Assembly: GCA_945865815.1 (NCBI GenBank)
Contig: CAMBFR010000010.1
Location: 1 to 62,626 of the forward strand
Length of the DNA: 62,626 bases
Reading direction: 5' to 3'
Source: Candidatus Sulfopaludibacter sp. SbA3
GTDB lineage: Bacteria; Acidobacteriota; Terriglobia; 20CM-2-55-15
Under the pieces are notes generated by a model. The model was not told where the DNA came from. It saw nothing but the letters and a program-made list of their open reading frames with translations, and searched no databases. This document shows, piece after piece, positions 18,445 to 27,300 of the stretch. Numbering within the stretch: position 1 is the stretch's first letter; every line of letters starts with the position of its first letter. The position numbers and the translations under genes were made by a program.

Positions 18445-18753
18445 ATGATTCGTCATTTTGTCCTGTTCAACCTGAAGCCCGAAATTGAAAACGCAGATCG
18501 TGAATGGCTTTTCGGCCAGATTCACGATCTCGCTAACGTCGAGCCGGTGAAGCGGCTCGCTCTCGGCAAACTGCTGGATCCCGAAGAATGGTACAAGCCC
18601 CGGATGGCCGACGATTACGGCTGGTGTCTTTCCATGGAATTTGACGACGAAGCCGGTCTCTACGCGTATCAGAAAGATCCGTATCACGTGACTGTCGCAC
18701 AGGAGATCCGGAAGCGGGTCAGTGTAATCAAAGTGATGGATTTTGTTTCATGA
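18445..18753 (+). CDS. Dabb (stress-responsive alpha/beta barrel) protein
   Basis: This 102-residue protein begins MIRHFVLFNLKPE and contains DPYHVTVAQEIRKRV, both typical of the Dabb dimeric ferredoxin-like fold. Family members include small stress-induced proteins and a few enzymes or cyclases; no specific activity can be assigned. It lies between acsA and a metallopeptidase and overlaps the latter by ATGA, so all three may be cotranscribed. Confidence 0.8.
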   Translation: MIRHFVLFNLKPEIENADREWLFGQIHDLANVEPVKRLALGKLLDPEEWYKPRMADDYGWCLSMEFDDEAGLYAYQKDPYHVTVAQEIRKRVSVIKVMDFVS

Positions 18754-20345
18754 AGTCGGAAATCGGCCAGTACATCAGGCACCACGAGAAAACCATTACT
18801 CCTCTCTATAAGGACTACAGCCTCAGGTCCTGGGAACTCTCGCTTACCGGCACGCCGGCGCATGAGAAGGCGTTGGTTGAGGCGAAGGGAAAGTTCCTCA
18901 GGGTCTACAACAATCGCGATGAGTTCCGTCAGGTGAAGCAATGGCAGTCTTCGGCATCGCAGCTGGATCCGGTGGAGGCGCGTCAGCTCAAGGTCATTCA
19001 CGACAGCTTTGTTCCTCATCAGATTGAGGAAGATGTGCTTCGCGACATTGTTGAACGTGAGACCAACATCGAGAATCTGTTCAACACTTTTCGCTCCAGC
19101 TTCGAAGGTGGACCGGCATCGGAGAATCAACTCCGCGACATCCTGCGATCCGAAACCAATATCGCGCGCCGCCGCGCCGCCTGGGAAGCAAGCAAACAAG
19201 TCGGCCACGAGGTTGCCCCCCGGCTGCTGGAGTTGATCGCTGTTCGGAACCGCGAAGCCCGGAAGCTCGGTTACAGCGACTACTACTCCATGATGTTCGA
19301 GCTGCAGGAACTGGACGAAGCCCGCGTGTTCTCCCTTTTCGACAGCCTGGAGCAGCTTTCGGAAGAGGCCTTCGTTTCAATGAAGGCGGAGCTCGACGAG
19401 ACGCTCAAGCTCAAGTACGGAGTCACGGAGGCCGCGGCTTATCCGTGGCTGTACAGCGATCCTTTCTTTCAGGAATTTCCGGCGGCCAGCGCAGGCGAAT
19501 CACTGGACGAGATATTCAAAGACAAGGACATCGAAGGACTCACTCGAGATCACTACGACAGCATCGGTCTCGATATTCGAGATCTGCTCGCTCGCGCCGA
19601 CCTCTACGAGCGGGAAGGTAAGTCACAGCATGCGTTCTGCCTCGATGTGGATCGCGCAGGTGATATCCGCGTCCTTTGCAACGTGCGGAAGAACGAACGC
19701 TGGATGAGCACCATGCTCCACGAATTCGGCCATGCGATTTACGACAAGTATCACGACTCCGGCCTGCCCTTCCTGCTGCGCACGCCGGCCCACATCCTGA
19801 CCACGGAAGCGATCGCAATGCTCAACGGGCGGATGTCCAAGAATCCGGAATGGCTCATGAAGATTGCAGGCCTGTCCGAGGCCGCCGCCAGGCGGATCAG
19901 CGCCAGTGCTTTCAAGGCGCTCCGTTCGGAGATGCTGATCTTTCTGCGGTGGGCGATCACCCTGGTGCGCTTCGAACGCGACATGTATCGCAATCCCGGC
20001 CAGAATTTGAATCGTTTGTGGTGGGAGTACGTTTCCCGAATCCAGAAGATCACGCCGCCGCCGGATTCCACGAAGCCGGACTGGGCCTCAAAGAATCATC
20101 TTTCGACATCACCCGCCTATTATCAGAACTACGTCCTGGGCGAGTTGATGGCCTCACAACTGCTGCAGCATATCCACAAGACGGTCGTGCATGCGGAAAG
20201 CTTTGTGGGTAACTCTTCAGCCGGGCAGTTTCTCGTGCAGAAGGTATTCATGCCGGGAGCGCGAGAAGAGTGGAATGCGATGCTGAAGCAGGCGACCGGG
20301 GAAGAACTGAATCCGAAGCATTGGGTGGAGCAGTTTGTAAGGTGA
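18750..20345 (+). CDS. M3/M2-like zinc metallopeptidase
   Basis: This 531-residue, mostly helical peptidase has no signal peptide and is probably cytosolic. The zinc motif H324-E-F-G-H328 lies in MSTMLHEFGHAIYDKYHDSG, and downstream TTEAIAML supplies the likely third zinc ligand (glutamate), as in gluzincins. Overall it resembles oligoendopeptidase F-like or M2 dipeptidyl carboxypeptidase-like proteins common in Acidobacteriota. It probably cleaves short peptides. It overlaps the Dabb gene and ends in front of a long inverted repeat. Confidence 0.85.
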   Translation: MKSEIGQYIRHHEKTITPLYKDYSLRSWELSLTGTPAHEKALVEAKGKFLRVYNNRDEFRQVKQWQSSASQLDPVEARQLKVIHDSFVPHQIEEDVLRDIVERETNIENLFNTFRSSFEGGPASENQLRDILRSETNIARRRAAWEASKQVGHEVAPRLLELIAVRNREARKLGYSDYYSMMFELQELDEARVFSLFDSLEQLSEEAFVSMKAELDETLKLKYGVTEAAAYPWLYSDPFFQEFPAASAGESLDEIFKDKDIEGLTRDHYDSIGLDIRDLLARADLYEREGKSQHAFCLDVDRAGDIRVLCNVRKNERWMSTMLHEFGHAIYDKYHDSGLPFLLRTPAHILTTEAIAMLNGRMSKNPEWLMKIAGLSEAAARRISASAFKALRSEMLIFLRWAITLVRFERDMYRNPGQNLNRLWWEYVSRIQKITPPPDSTKPDWASKNHLSTSPAYYQNYVLGELMASQLLQHIHKTVVHAESFVGNSSAGQFLVQKVFMPGAREEWNAMLKQATGEELNPKHWVEQFVR

Positions 20346-20351
20346 AGGGGG

Positions 20352-20423
20352 GATGGGAGATCTGGGGACAGACTCCGAATTCCTGAACTTCAGAATTCGG
20401 AGTCTGTCCCCAGATCTCCCATC
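20352..20423. repeat. 31-bp near-perfect inverted repeat between convergent genes
   Basis: Positions 20352-20382 and 20393-20423 are exact reverse complements over 31 bases, separated by CTGAACTTCA. The arms contain TGGGGACAGACTCCGAATTC. Short GGGGACAGACTCC-type palindromes recur in many bacterial genomes and are often linked to REP-associated Y1 transposases; that link is recalled, not tested. Between two convergent genes it could also act as a bidirectional terminator, although no T-run is present. Confidence 0.75.
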
Positions 20424-20432
20424 AATTCCCTT

Positions 20433-20945
20433 CTACGGTCTCAGGCTCTTGGCGTACGCCAGAATACCCTGCGCGGAAGATTCCGTGGCAGCGATGTACT
20501 GTTTCCACTGATCGTCCGTAAAGCCTCCCGGAGCCGGCTGAGTTTTCATCTTGGCGATCGTGTCGACGGCCTTCTGCGCATACTGGACCGCGCGATCGAG
20601 GGTTTTGCGCTCGACCGCCATGTTGCGAGCCACGGTCATTAATGCGGAGACGTTTTCACCGTCGATCCTGATGACCTTCTCGCCAAGTTCGATGGCCTTG
20701 GTCGGGTCGTTCTTCTGCCGGTAGATTTCCATCTGCATGGTGTAAATGTCCGACAGGACCTTCGACATCGGATAATCTTTCTCATACTGCTGAAGCAGCG
20801 TGAGTTTGGCGTCCGGATTGTTCTCCGCAAGGATTGCCGAAAAAGCCTTGTCTTCCGGACTTCCGGCAACCAATTGTGCGTTCGCGTGCGAAACTAGTCC
20901 GAGAACAAAGACAACGCACAGCGTCACGATGACTTTTGTCTTCAT
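20433..20945 (-). CDS. Secreted TPR-like protein of unknown function
   Basis: This 170-residue protein has a clear signal peptide (residues 1-23, cleavage after ANA) and an all-helical mature part with TPR-like spacing (DPTKAIELGEKVIRIDGENVSALMTVARNMA). It is likely periplasmic. On the minus strand an AGGAG Shine-Dalgarno precedes the ATG by seven bases. It is divergent from the ABC exporter genes and convergent with the metallopeptidase. No partner or enzymatic role can be deduced. Confidence 0.7.
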   Translation of the reverse strand: MKTKVIVTLCVVFVLGLVSHANAQLVAGSPEDKAFSAILAENNPDAKLTLLQQYEKDYPMSKVLSDIYTMQMEIYRQKNDPTKAIELGEKVIRIDGENVSALMTVARNMAVERKTLDRAVQYAQKAVDTIAKMKTQPAPGGFTDDQWKQYIAATESSAQGILAYAKSLRP

Positions 20946-21032
20946 AGCGATACTCCTAACTTCACCGGTAGGGGAGTCACTCTATCAGAACTCGCCGGAG
21001 CGAGAGCAAGCTTTTTTGTAGTGGTGGTATTC

Positions 21033-22019
21033 ATGGATAAAGAAATCTCCGTCCAGCGCCTTCGTAAGCACTACCAGGTGCACCAGAAGGAGGCGGGCTT
21101 TGCCGGCTCGCTCCGCGCCTTCTTCCGACGCCGCTATGAGTGGGTACGGGCCGTCGATGACATCTCGTTCCGCATTCCGCAGGGCGAGATTGTGGGGTTT
21201 CTCGGACCCAACGGCGCCGGTAAAACCACCACACTCAAGGTGTTGGCCGGATTGCTCTATCCGACCGCAGGCAGTGTTGCCGTTGGTGGATTCCAGCCAT
21301 TCGAGCGGAAGAACGAATTCCTCCGGCAAATCACGCTCGTCATGGGCCAGAAGAACCAGCTCATCTGGGACCTTCCGGCAATTGAATCCTTTGAAGTCAA
21401 CAGGGCCATCTACGAGATTTCTCGCGGAGACTACCTGGAGGCGCTGAAGGAGATGACCGAACTTCTCGACCTCGGGCCGGTACTGAAAAAGCAGGTCCGA
21501 AAGCTGTCGCTGGGCGAGCGCATGAAGTGCGAACTGGCTGCGGCCCTATTGCACCGTCCCCGAGTCCTGTTCCTGGACGAACCGACGATTGGCCTGGATG
21601 TGACGATGCAGGCGCGCATGCGTCAGTTCCTGATGGAATACAACCGCCGCCATGGCGCAACGATTCTTCTGACAAGTCACTACATGGCGGATGTCGTTGC
21701 GCTTTGCGAGCGGATACTGGTAATTGACCACGGGCGTCTCGTTTATGACGGTCTGCTGGGCGCGCTCGTCGAGCGGGTGGCTCCCTACAAGAACGTGCGG
21801 ATCGTTACCCGGCGGCCGATTCAGGCGGGCGAACTGGAGCCGTTCGGTGAAATCCTGTCGATCGATACCATGGAAGCGACTCTGATAGTTCCGCGCGACC
21901 GCACGTCGGCGGTCGCCGCCGAGTTGTTCCGTATATTGCCCATTGCCGATGTAACCATCGAAGACCCCGAGGCCGAAGAGATCATCCGGCGCATCTTTAC
22001 CGAAGGGATGCTGCCGTGA
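21033..22019 (+). CDS. ABC-2 type exporter ATP-binding protein (COG4586-like)
   Basis: This 328-residue ATPase has Walker A GPNGAGKTTT, a Q-loop region MGQKNQLIWDL, signature LSLGERMKCELAAALLHRP, Walker B VLFLDEPTIGLD and switch histidine SHYM. The N-terminal lead (HYQVHQKEAGFAGSLRAFFRRRYE) and NQLIWDLP are typical of the COG4586 group, which works with two membrane proteins encoded next to it. ATG 21033 is chosen over GTG 21021; neither has a strong ribosome site. Substrate is unknown. Confidence 0.88.
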   Translation: MDKEISVQRLRKHYQVHQKEAGFAGSLRAFFRRRYEWVRAVDDISFRIPQGEIVGFLGPNGAGKTTTLKVLAGLLYPTAGSVAVGGFQPFERKNEFLRQITLVMGQKNQLIWDLPAIESFEVNRAIYEISRGDYLEALKEMTELLDLGPVLKKQVRKLSLGERMKCELAAALLHRPRVLFLDEPTIGLDVTMQARMRQFLMEYNRRHGATILLTSHYMADVVALCERILVIDHGRLVYDGLLGALVERVAPYKNVRIVTRRPIQAGELEPFGEILSIDTMEATLIVPRDRTSAVAAELFRILPIADVTIEDPEAEEIIRRIFTEGMLP

Positions 22020-22810
22020 AGAACTTCTTCAAATTGGCGCTGGAGGTGCGTGCCGCGTGGCATCTGGCAATTGAGTACCGGATCGCCGTCTTCATCTGGA
22101 TGTTTTCGATGGCGCTTCCGCTGATCATGATGGCGGCCTGGCTGTCGATAGCTGAAGCCGGGCCGGTGGGCCGGTTCAACCGAGGGGACTTCATTGCCTA
22201 TTACGTGACTGCGGTGCTGATCCGGAATCTCACGGGAGTCTGGATCATTTGGGAGCAGGACGCCGATATTCGGCATGGGAACCTGTCGTTCAGGCTGCTC
22301 AAGCCCATGAATCCAATTCTCCACTACATCGCGGTAAGTTGGGGCTCGAAGCCGCTGCGTCTGCTCATCGTTGTTCCCATGGTCACGGTGGCCGCGTATG
22401 CGATTCCGGGAGTGGATTTTGTGAGCGATCCCCTGAAGTTCGCGCTTTTTATCGTATCCATCATCGCGACCTGGGCAATTCTCTTCCTGCTGCAATACAC
22501 CACGGGACTCCTGGGTTTCTGGATCACCCAGGCGACCAACATACACGACGTTTGGTTTGCCGTGTTTTCGCTCTGTTCCGGGTTCCTTATCCCACTGGAG
22601 TTGTTTCCTCCGGCCTTGCGCGCTCTGCTTTACTTGACGCCGTTCCCATACATGCTGTCGTTTCCTGCCGAGATATTCACGAACCAGTTGGAGATTTCAC
22701 AAATAGCGAGCGGCTTGGCCGTCCAGTGGACGTGGGTGGGAGCGTTTTATGGGTTGTATCGATTCGTGTGGTCGCGCGGCTTGAAACGATACAGCGCGGT
22801 CGGGGCGTAG
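22016..22810 (+). CDS. ABC-2 family permease (COG4587-like)
   Basis: This 264-residue integral membrane protein has about six helices and belongs to the ABC-2 family that pairs with COG4586 ATPases. It starts with GTG overlapping the ATPase stop by four bases (GTGA), which shows tight coupling. Motifs such as IRNLTGVWIIWEQDADIRHGNLSFRLLKPMNP (residues about 65-95) fit the cytoplasmic coupling loop of this group. It probably forms a heterodimeric channel with the next gene product. Confidence 0.82.
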   Translation: MKNFFKLALEVRAAWHLAIEYRIAVFIWMFSMALPLIMMAAWLSIAEAGPVGRFNRGDFIAYYVTAVLIRNLTGVWIIWEQDADIRHGNLSFRLLKPMNPILHYIAVSWGSKPLRLLIVVPMVTVAAYAIPGVDFVSDPLKFALFIVSIIATWAILFLLQYTTGLLGFWITQATNIHDVWFAVFSLCSGFLIPLELFPPALRALLYLTPFPYMLSFPAEIFTNQLEISQIASGLAVQWTWVGAFYGLYRFVWSRGLKRYSAVGA

Positions 22811-22816
22811 TAACCA

Positions 22817-23605
22817 ATGCGACGTTACCTGTATCTGCTTTTCATTTATTACCGAAGCGGCCTTCTGGCGGAAATGGAATACCGCACCAATCTTATTGCA
22901 AGCGTCGGCATGAGCGTCGTGTGGACAGCGTGGGTCGTGGGTGGCGTGACAATTTTTTACTATCATCGGGAAACACTCGGCGGCTGGACCTACAACCAGG
23001 TGCTCGTGGTCATGGGTTTGTGGAACATCTTCGGTGGGCTGATGAGCGTGATCCTGGCGCCGAATGTGCAGAGGATGGTAGAGCACATCCAGAAGGGAAC
23101 GCTCGACTTCCTGATCATCAAGCCCGCCAATAGCCAGTTCTTGGCGACCCTGACCGCCTGTTCACCTCTCAAGTCCCTCGACATTGTCTTTGGATTCGGT
23201 CTGATTGCCGCCGGGCTCTACCGCGACGGTTACTGGCCCAGCGCCGGGAATCTGGGGGTCTTCACTCTTATGCTGGTGTCGGGCGCAACGATGGCGTACT
23301 CGTTGTGGCTCCTGCTGGTGACGCTGGCGTTCTGGTTCGTGAGAGTTGACAACTTCACGGAAATTTTTTCCACATTTCTCGAGGCCGGCCGGTTTCCGGT
23401 TACTGTTTACCGCGGCTGGATCCGCTTTCTTCTCACTTTTATTGTCCCCATTGCCTTCCTAACCACTTTTCCCGCCGCAAGTCTCTTTGGTCAGCTTTCA
23501 CCGGTATATCCGGCAGTCTCAGTGGCGATTGCGCTCGTGCTGTTCCTGATTTCCAGGCGATTCTGGAATTACGCCATCCGGTTCTATTCCAGCGCCAGTT
23601 CATGA
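22817..23605 (+). CDS. ABC-2 family permease (COG3694-like)
   Basis: This 262-residue membrane protein has about six helices and is the second permease of the exporter. The stretch VEHIQKGTLDFLIIKPANSQF corresponds to the LLKP loop of the upstream permease, showing distant paralogy. It begins six bases after the previous gene. The ATPase-permease-permease trio is complete. Related systems are annotated only as general ABC-2 exporters, so the cargo is unknown. Confidence 0.82.
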   Translation: MRRYLYLLFIYYRSGLLAEMEYRTNLIASVGMSVVWTAWVVGGVTIFYYHRETLGGWTYNQVLVVMGLWNIFGGLMSVILAPNVQRMVEHIQKGTLDFLIIKPANSQFLATLTACSPLKSLDIVFGFGLIAAGLYRDGYWPSAGNLGVFTLMLVSGATMAYSLWLLLVTLAFWFVRVDNFTEIFSTFLEAGRFPVTVYRGWIRFLLTFIVPIAFLTTFPAASLFGQLSPVYPAVSVAIALVLFLISRRFWNYAIRFYSSASS

Positions 23606-23687
23606 TGATAAACAGGGCGCCGGCCCGTCTAATCCGCAGTCAGACCCGGTGGACAATTGCCTCAAAGCCGTTCTCTGTGTTTGACCT

Positions 23688-23693
23688 TATAAT
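23688..23693 (+). promoter_or_regulatory. Possible -10 (TATAAT) before the TPR gene
   Basis: A perfect TATAAT lies 26 bases before the ATG at 23719, and a GGAGGA ribosome site lies between. No good -35 at the right distance is seen, so this is a moderate candidate only. Confidence 0.4.
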
Positions 23694-23718
23694 CATCATT
23701 AAGGCAAATGGAGGATCT

Positions 23719-24339
23719 ATGCGAGTGTTGGCCGTTTTCGGGATCTTCATCATGGTACTGGCGGCTGCAGGCGGTTCGATGGCCTCCGCTCAGAGCCTTG
23801 AGCGCGGGATCGAGCTGTACAACACGTACAAGTACGCCGAGGCCGAGCGCGCTCTGTCGCAAGTAGCCGAAGCGGAACCGGACAATGTTCAGGCCCACGA
23901 GTATCTGGGTCTGGCGCTGCTGGGAGCAGGAAAGACCGCCGAGGCGGAGGCGGCTTTGAGCGAGGCGGAGAAGCTCGATCCGAACTCGGATTCCGTCAAG
24001 ATCGGGCTGGCCCGCGTGTTCATCGAAAGGAAACAGTTCGACCGCGCAGAGGCTGCCCTGCGAGAGGCCGCCGCGCTTAACAATGACAACGCCGAGGTTC
24101 CCCTTTACAGGGGCGCGATCAAGCTTGCCCAGCGAAACTATCAGGGCGCGGCCGACGATTTGACCAGCGCGGTGTCCCGGAACACGGATAACGCGTACGC
24201 GCACTACTACGCGGGGCTTGCGTGGAACGGTCTGCGGAAGCCGGACAAGATGATCGAAAGCTTTCAGACGTTTTTGAGGCTGGCGCCCGACGCTCCGGAA
24301 GCCGATCGTGTGAGATCGCTGCTGCGAAGCGTGCGTTAG
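23719..24339 (+). CDS. Secreted tetratricopeptide repeat protein
   Basis: This 206-residue protein has a signal peptide (residues 1-25, ending ASA) and about five TPR units, for example NVQAHEYLGLALLGAGKTAEAEAALSEAEKLDP (about residues 55-88). It is expected to be a periplasmic scaffold. The start is ATG 23719 because of the adjacent GGAGGA site and signal peptide; a longer in-frame reading to 23602 is rejected. It ends 22 bases before the TamB-BamA fusion gene, so a role in the same envelope process is possible but unproven. Confidence 0.82.
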   Translation: MRVLAVFGIFIMVLAAAGGSMASAQSLERGIELYNTYKYAEAERALSQVAEAEPDNVQAHEYLGLALLGAGKTAEAEAALSEAEKLDPNSDSVKIGLARVFIERKQFDRAEAALREAAALNNDNAEVPLYRGAIKLAQRNYQGAADDLTSAVSRNTDNAYAHYYAGLAWNGLRKPDKMIESFQTFLRLAPDAPEADRVRSLLRSVR

Positions 24340-24361
24340 TCCCATCCTGGGATCTATACGT

Positions 24362-27300
24362 ATGTCTGCCCGGAGAGTTCTTCGATTCTCAGCCATCCTG
24401 GCGGCCGGCGCGCTGCTGCTCACAGGACTGATTCTCGGGCTTCTTCACACGTCACCCGCCAAGCAATACATCCTGGCGGAAGCTCGCGCGGCCCTCGAGC
24501 GGCAGGGCATTCTCTTCGAGGCTTCCGGCCTGGACTACGATCTCTTTTCTCTGCGGTTCACTATCGCGGATCTGCGCATTCGAGCGGTCGCTGCTCCGGA
24601 TCTGCCTGAGCTTTTCAGAGCGGATCTGGCATCCGTGGATCTGCACCTCCTGGATCTGTTACGTGGCCGTTACCGGGTCCAATCCGCCGACATCCAGGCT
24701 CCCCGGATTCACTTCGTAACCGACGAGCAAGGCCGCACGAACCTTCCGGCCCCCGCATCGGAAAGCGCAGGAGAGCCGGCGGACTGGTTTGTGGACGTGC
24801 TTCGCGTTTCCGGCGGTTCTTTAACGGCTGAAGATCGCCGGAGGCACGTCGACGTTCGCTTGCCGGCCTGGCAGGCCACCGTGCAGGGCGATGAGGAGGG
24901 GGTTCGTGAAACTCTCACCTGGACTACGGATAGTCCGGGCGAGATCCGGCATCCGGGCGGCTCGATTCCCATTGATGCGGTTACTGCCGAGCTGGTCCTG
25001 GAGAAACGTGATAACCGCATCGATGTTCGTGATGTCCGCATTGCGAGCGGCGCGTCCGATCTCCAGGCGAGTGGCTCGATCCGCGACCTTGCCGCGCCCG
25101 TGCTGGACCTGACGACAAGCGGGACCGTCGCGCTTGCCGAGCTTGCGCGCATCCTCCGTCTCGGAGAAGCAATGTCTGGCGAACTGCGTGTTCAGGCCGC
25201 GGTCCGCGGCCCAGCCTCAAGCCCGGAGATCAGCGGCGGCATGGAAGGCGAAAGAATAGCGCTTCCTTTTCTGGGTGAATCGGGTGTTCAGGCACAGGCG
25301 TCGTACGACCTCGCGGCGAATCGTCTTCGCGTAAGCACTTTCGCGCTTCGGTCTCCCATGGCCTCCGCGGCCGGCAACGCCGATCTGGCGCTCGATTCCG
25401 CGGCCGGCGAGAGCCGCGTTGAGATAGGGCTGGAATCGGTCGAGTTCCGGCGGCTGACTCGGCTTCTGGATCTACCCATACCCATTACCGGTCAGGCGTC
25501 CGGAAGAGTCCGCGCCTCATGGCCGGGCCTTTCGTACCGTTCGCTTTCCGGAAACGGGCAGATCCGGCTTCGAGACGTCAACGCCACGGACGGCTCCATC
25601 AAAATCGTAAAGCTCGGCGGTCCACTGGACCTGGTGGTCCGAGAGGGAAGCATCAGGATCACGGCAAGCCCGTTGATCGCCGAAGGCGCGCGGATCGAGG
25701 GGGAGTTTGGGCTCTCGGCGCAAAACGCAGTCGATGGCAGTATCCGAATCGACTTGTCCGGCGCCGGCGCTGTATTAGAGGATGCGCCCGTTTCCGGAGC
25801 GCTATCGGCCACAATCCAGTTGGCCGGAACGCTGACCCGGCCGTTGATCGAAGCTCGCCTCGAGGCGCCGGCGCTTTCTTATGGCGGGATTGATGGCATC
25901 CGGATTGAAGCCGCGGCTCATTACGCGTCAGACGTAATCGACATTGACGAGGCCTTTGTACGCTGGCAAGGCCAGACGCTGGAAACGCGAGGCCGGATTG
26001 CGTTTGCAGGGGAAAGTTCCAGCCTGGATATTGCGGTCGAATTGCCGGACGCGGCGCTTGGGCCGGTGCTCGCCGGAATTCCTGACCTGAACATTCCCGC
26101 CACCGGCCGGATCAGCGCCTCGGCCGCGGTCACGGGGACCATTGAGAATCCACTGGTCCGTCTCCAACTGCGGACGGCCGGCCTTGAGGCATACAACGAA
26201 CCCCTGGGCACGCTTTCAGCGGAAGCCCGATTCGAGAACGAAACTATCTATCTCGATAACATCGTTTTGAACCACGATGAGGGTTCGCTTCGGGCCGATG
26301 GCCGTTTGGATGTCGTCTCCCGGAACTATGACCTGAACGTTGAAGGCCGCGGCCTTAAACTCTGGCATTTTGTGTCACCCGAAGGCTTTCCCGTTCGGGG
26401 AACAATCGCCCTCGCGGGGCGCGTTCACGGGACACTCGCCGATCCCGAAGCGTCGTTGCGGATTGAAGCTGCCGGGCTGCGAGTTCAGGATCACGACCTG
26501 GGTGATCTCGGTGCAGACGTCACCGTGTCCGGGCGATCCGCAGCGATCGAAGCCACTCTGCCGTCCTTTGGAAGCACAGCAAACGCATCGATCCGAATCG
26601 ATCGGCCGTTTTCCACGGAGTTTACCCTTCGAACAAACGACGTCGACATTTCGCGGCTTCTATTAGAGCCGAATATGGATCTGGCGGGAAGAGTCACGGC
26701 AACGATCACCGGCAACGGCCCACTTGCCGATTCGAGCGCGATGCAACTGCTCGCGCGGATTGAGCCGTTGGATCTCCGATGGATGGGGCGCAGCGTCACT
26801 AGCGATGGACCGATTGCAGTTGAACTCGCGAACGGCAACCTGACCGTTCGCGAACTCTCACTCCGCACCGCGAACTCGACGGCGCGGCTGGCCGGCTCAT
26901 TCCCGCTGACAAATACGGCGATGCCGGGAAATCTCGGGATCGACGTTGACGCGCGGCTTGAGGACCTGCTTCAGTTCCTGGCCGGGGAAGAGGACGCCGG
27001 TGTGAACTCGCCGCCACAGGTGGAGGGAAGGCTTGGCGTCCACGCGAACCTCCGAGGATATTCGAAGTCGATCGAAGCGAGTGGGGACATCACTGTCGAC
27101 AACGCGACGATCGCGGCCGGCGTATTACCTGCACCGCTGACGAACGTCAACTTGAAGGCCACGATGGCAGATGGCAAGCTGGAACTCGAACGGCTTACCG
27201 GCGCCTGGGGATCGGCCATTATCGAAGCTCGCGGGAACCTGCCGCTGTCACTGATCGTTCCATCACTTCCAGTTGCGTTGAGCGAGTCTGCGCGTCCGTC

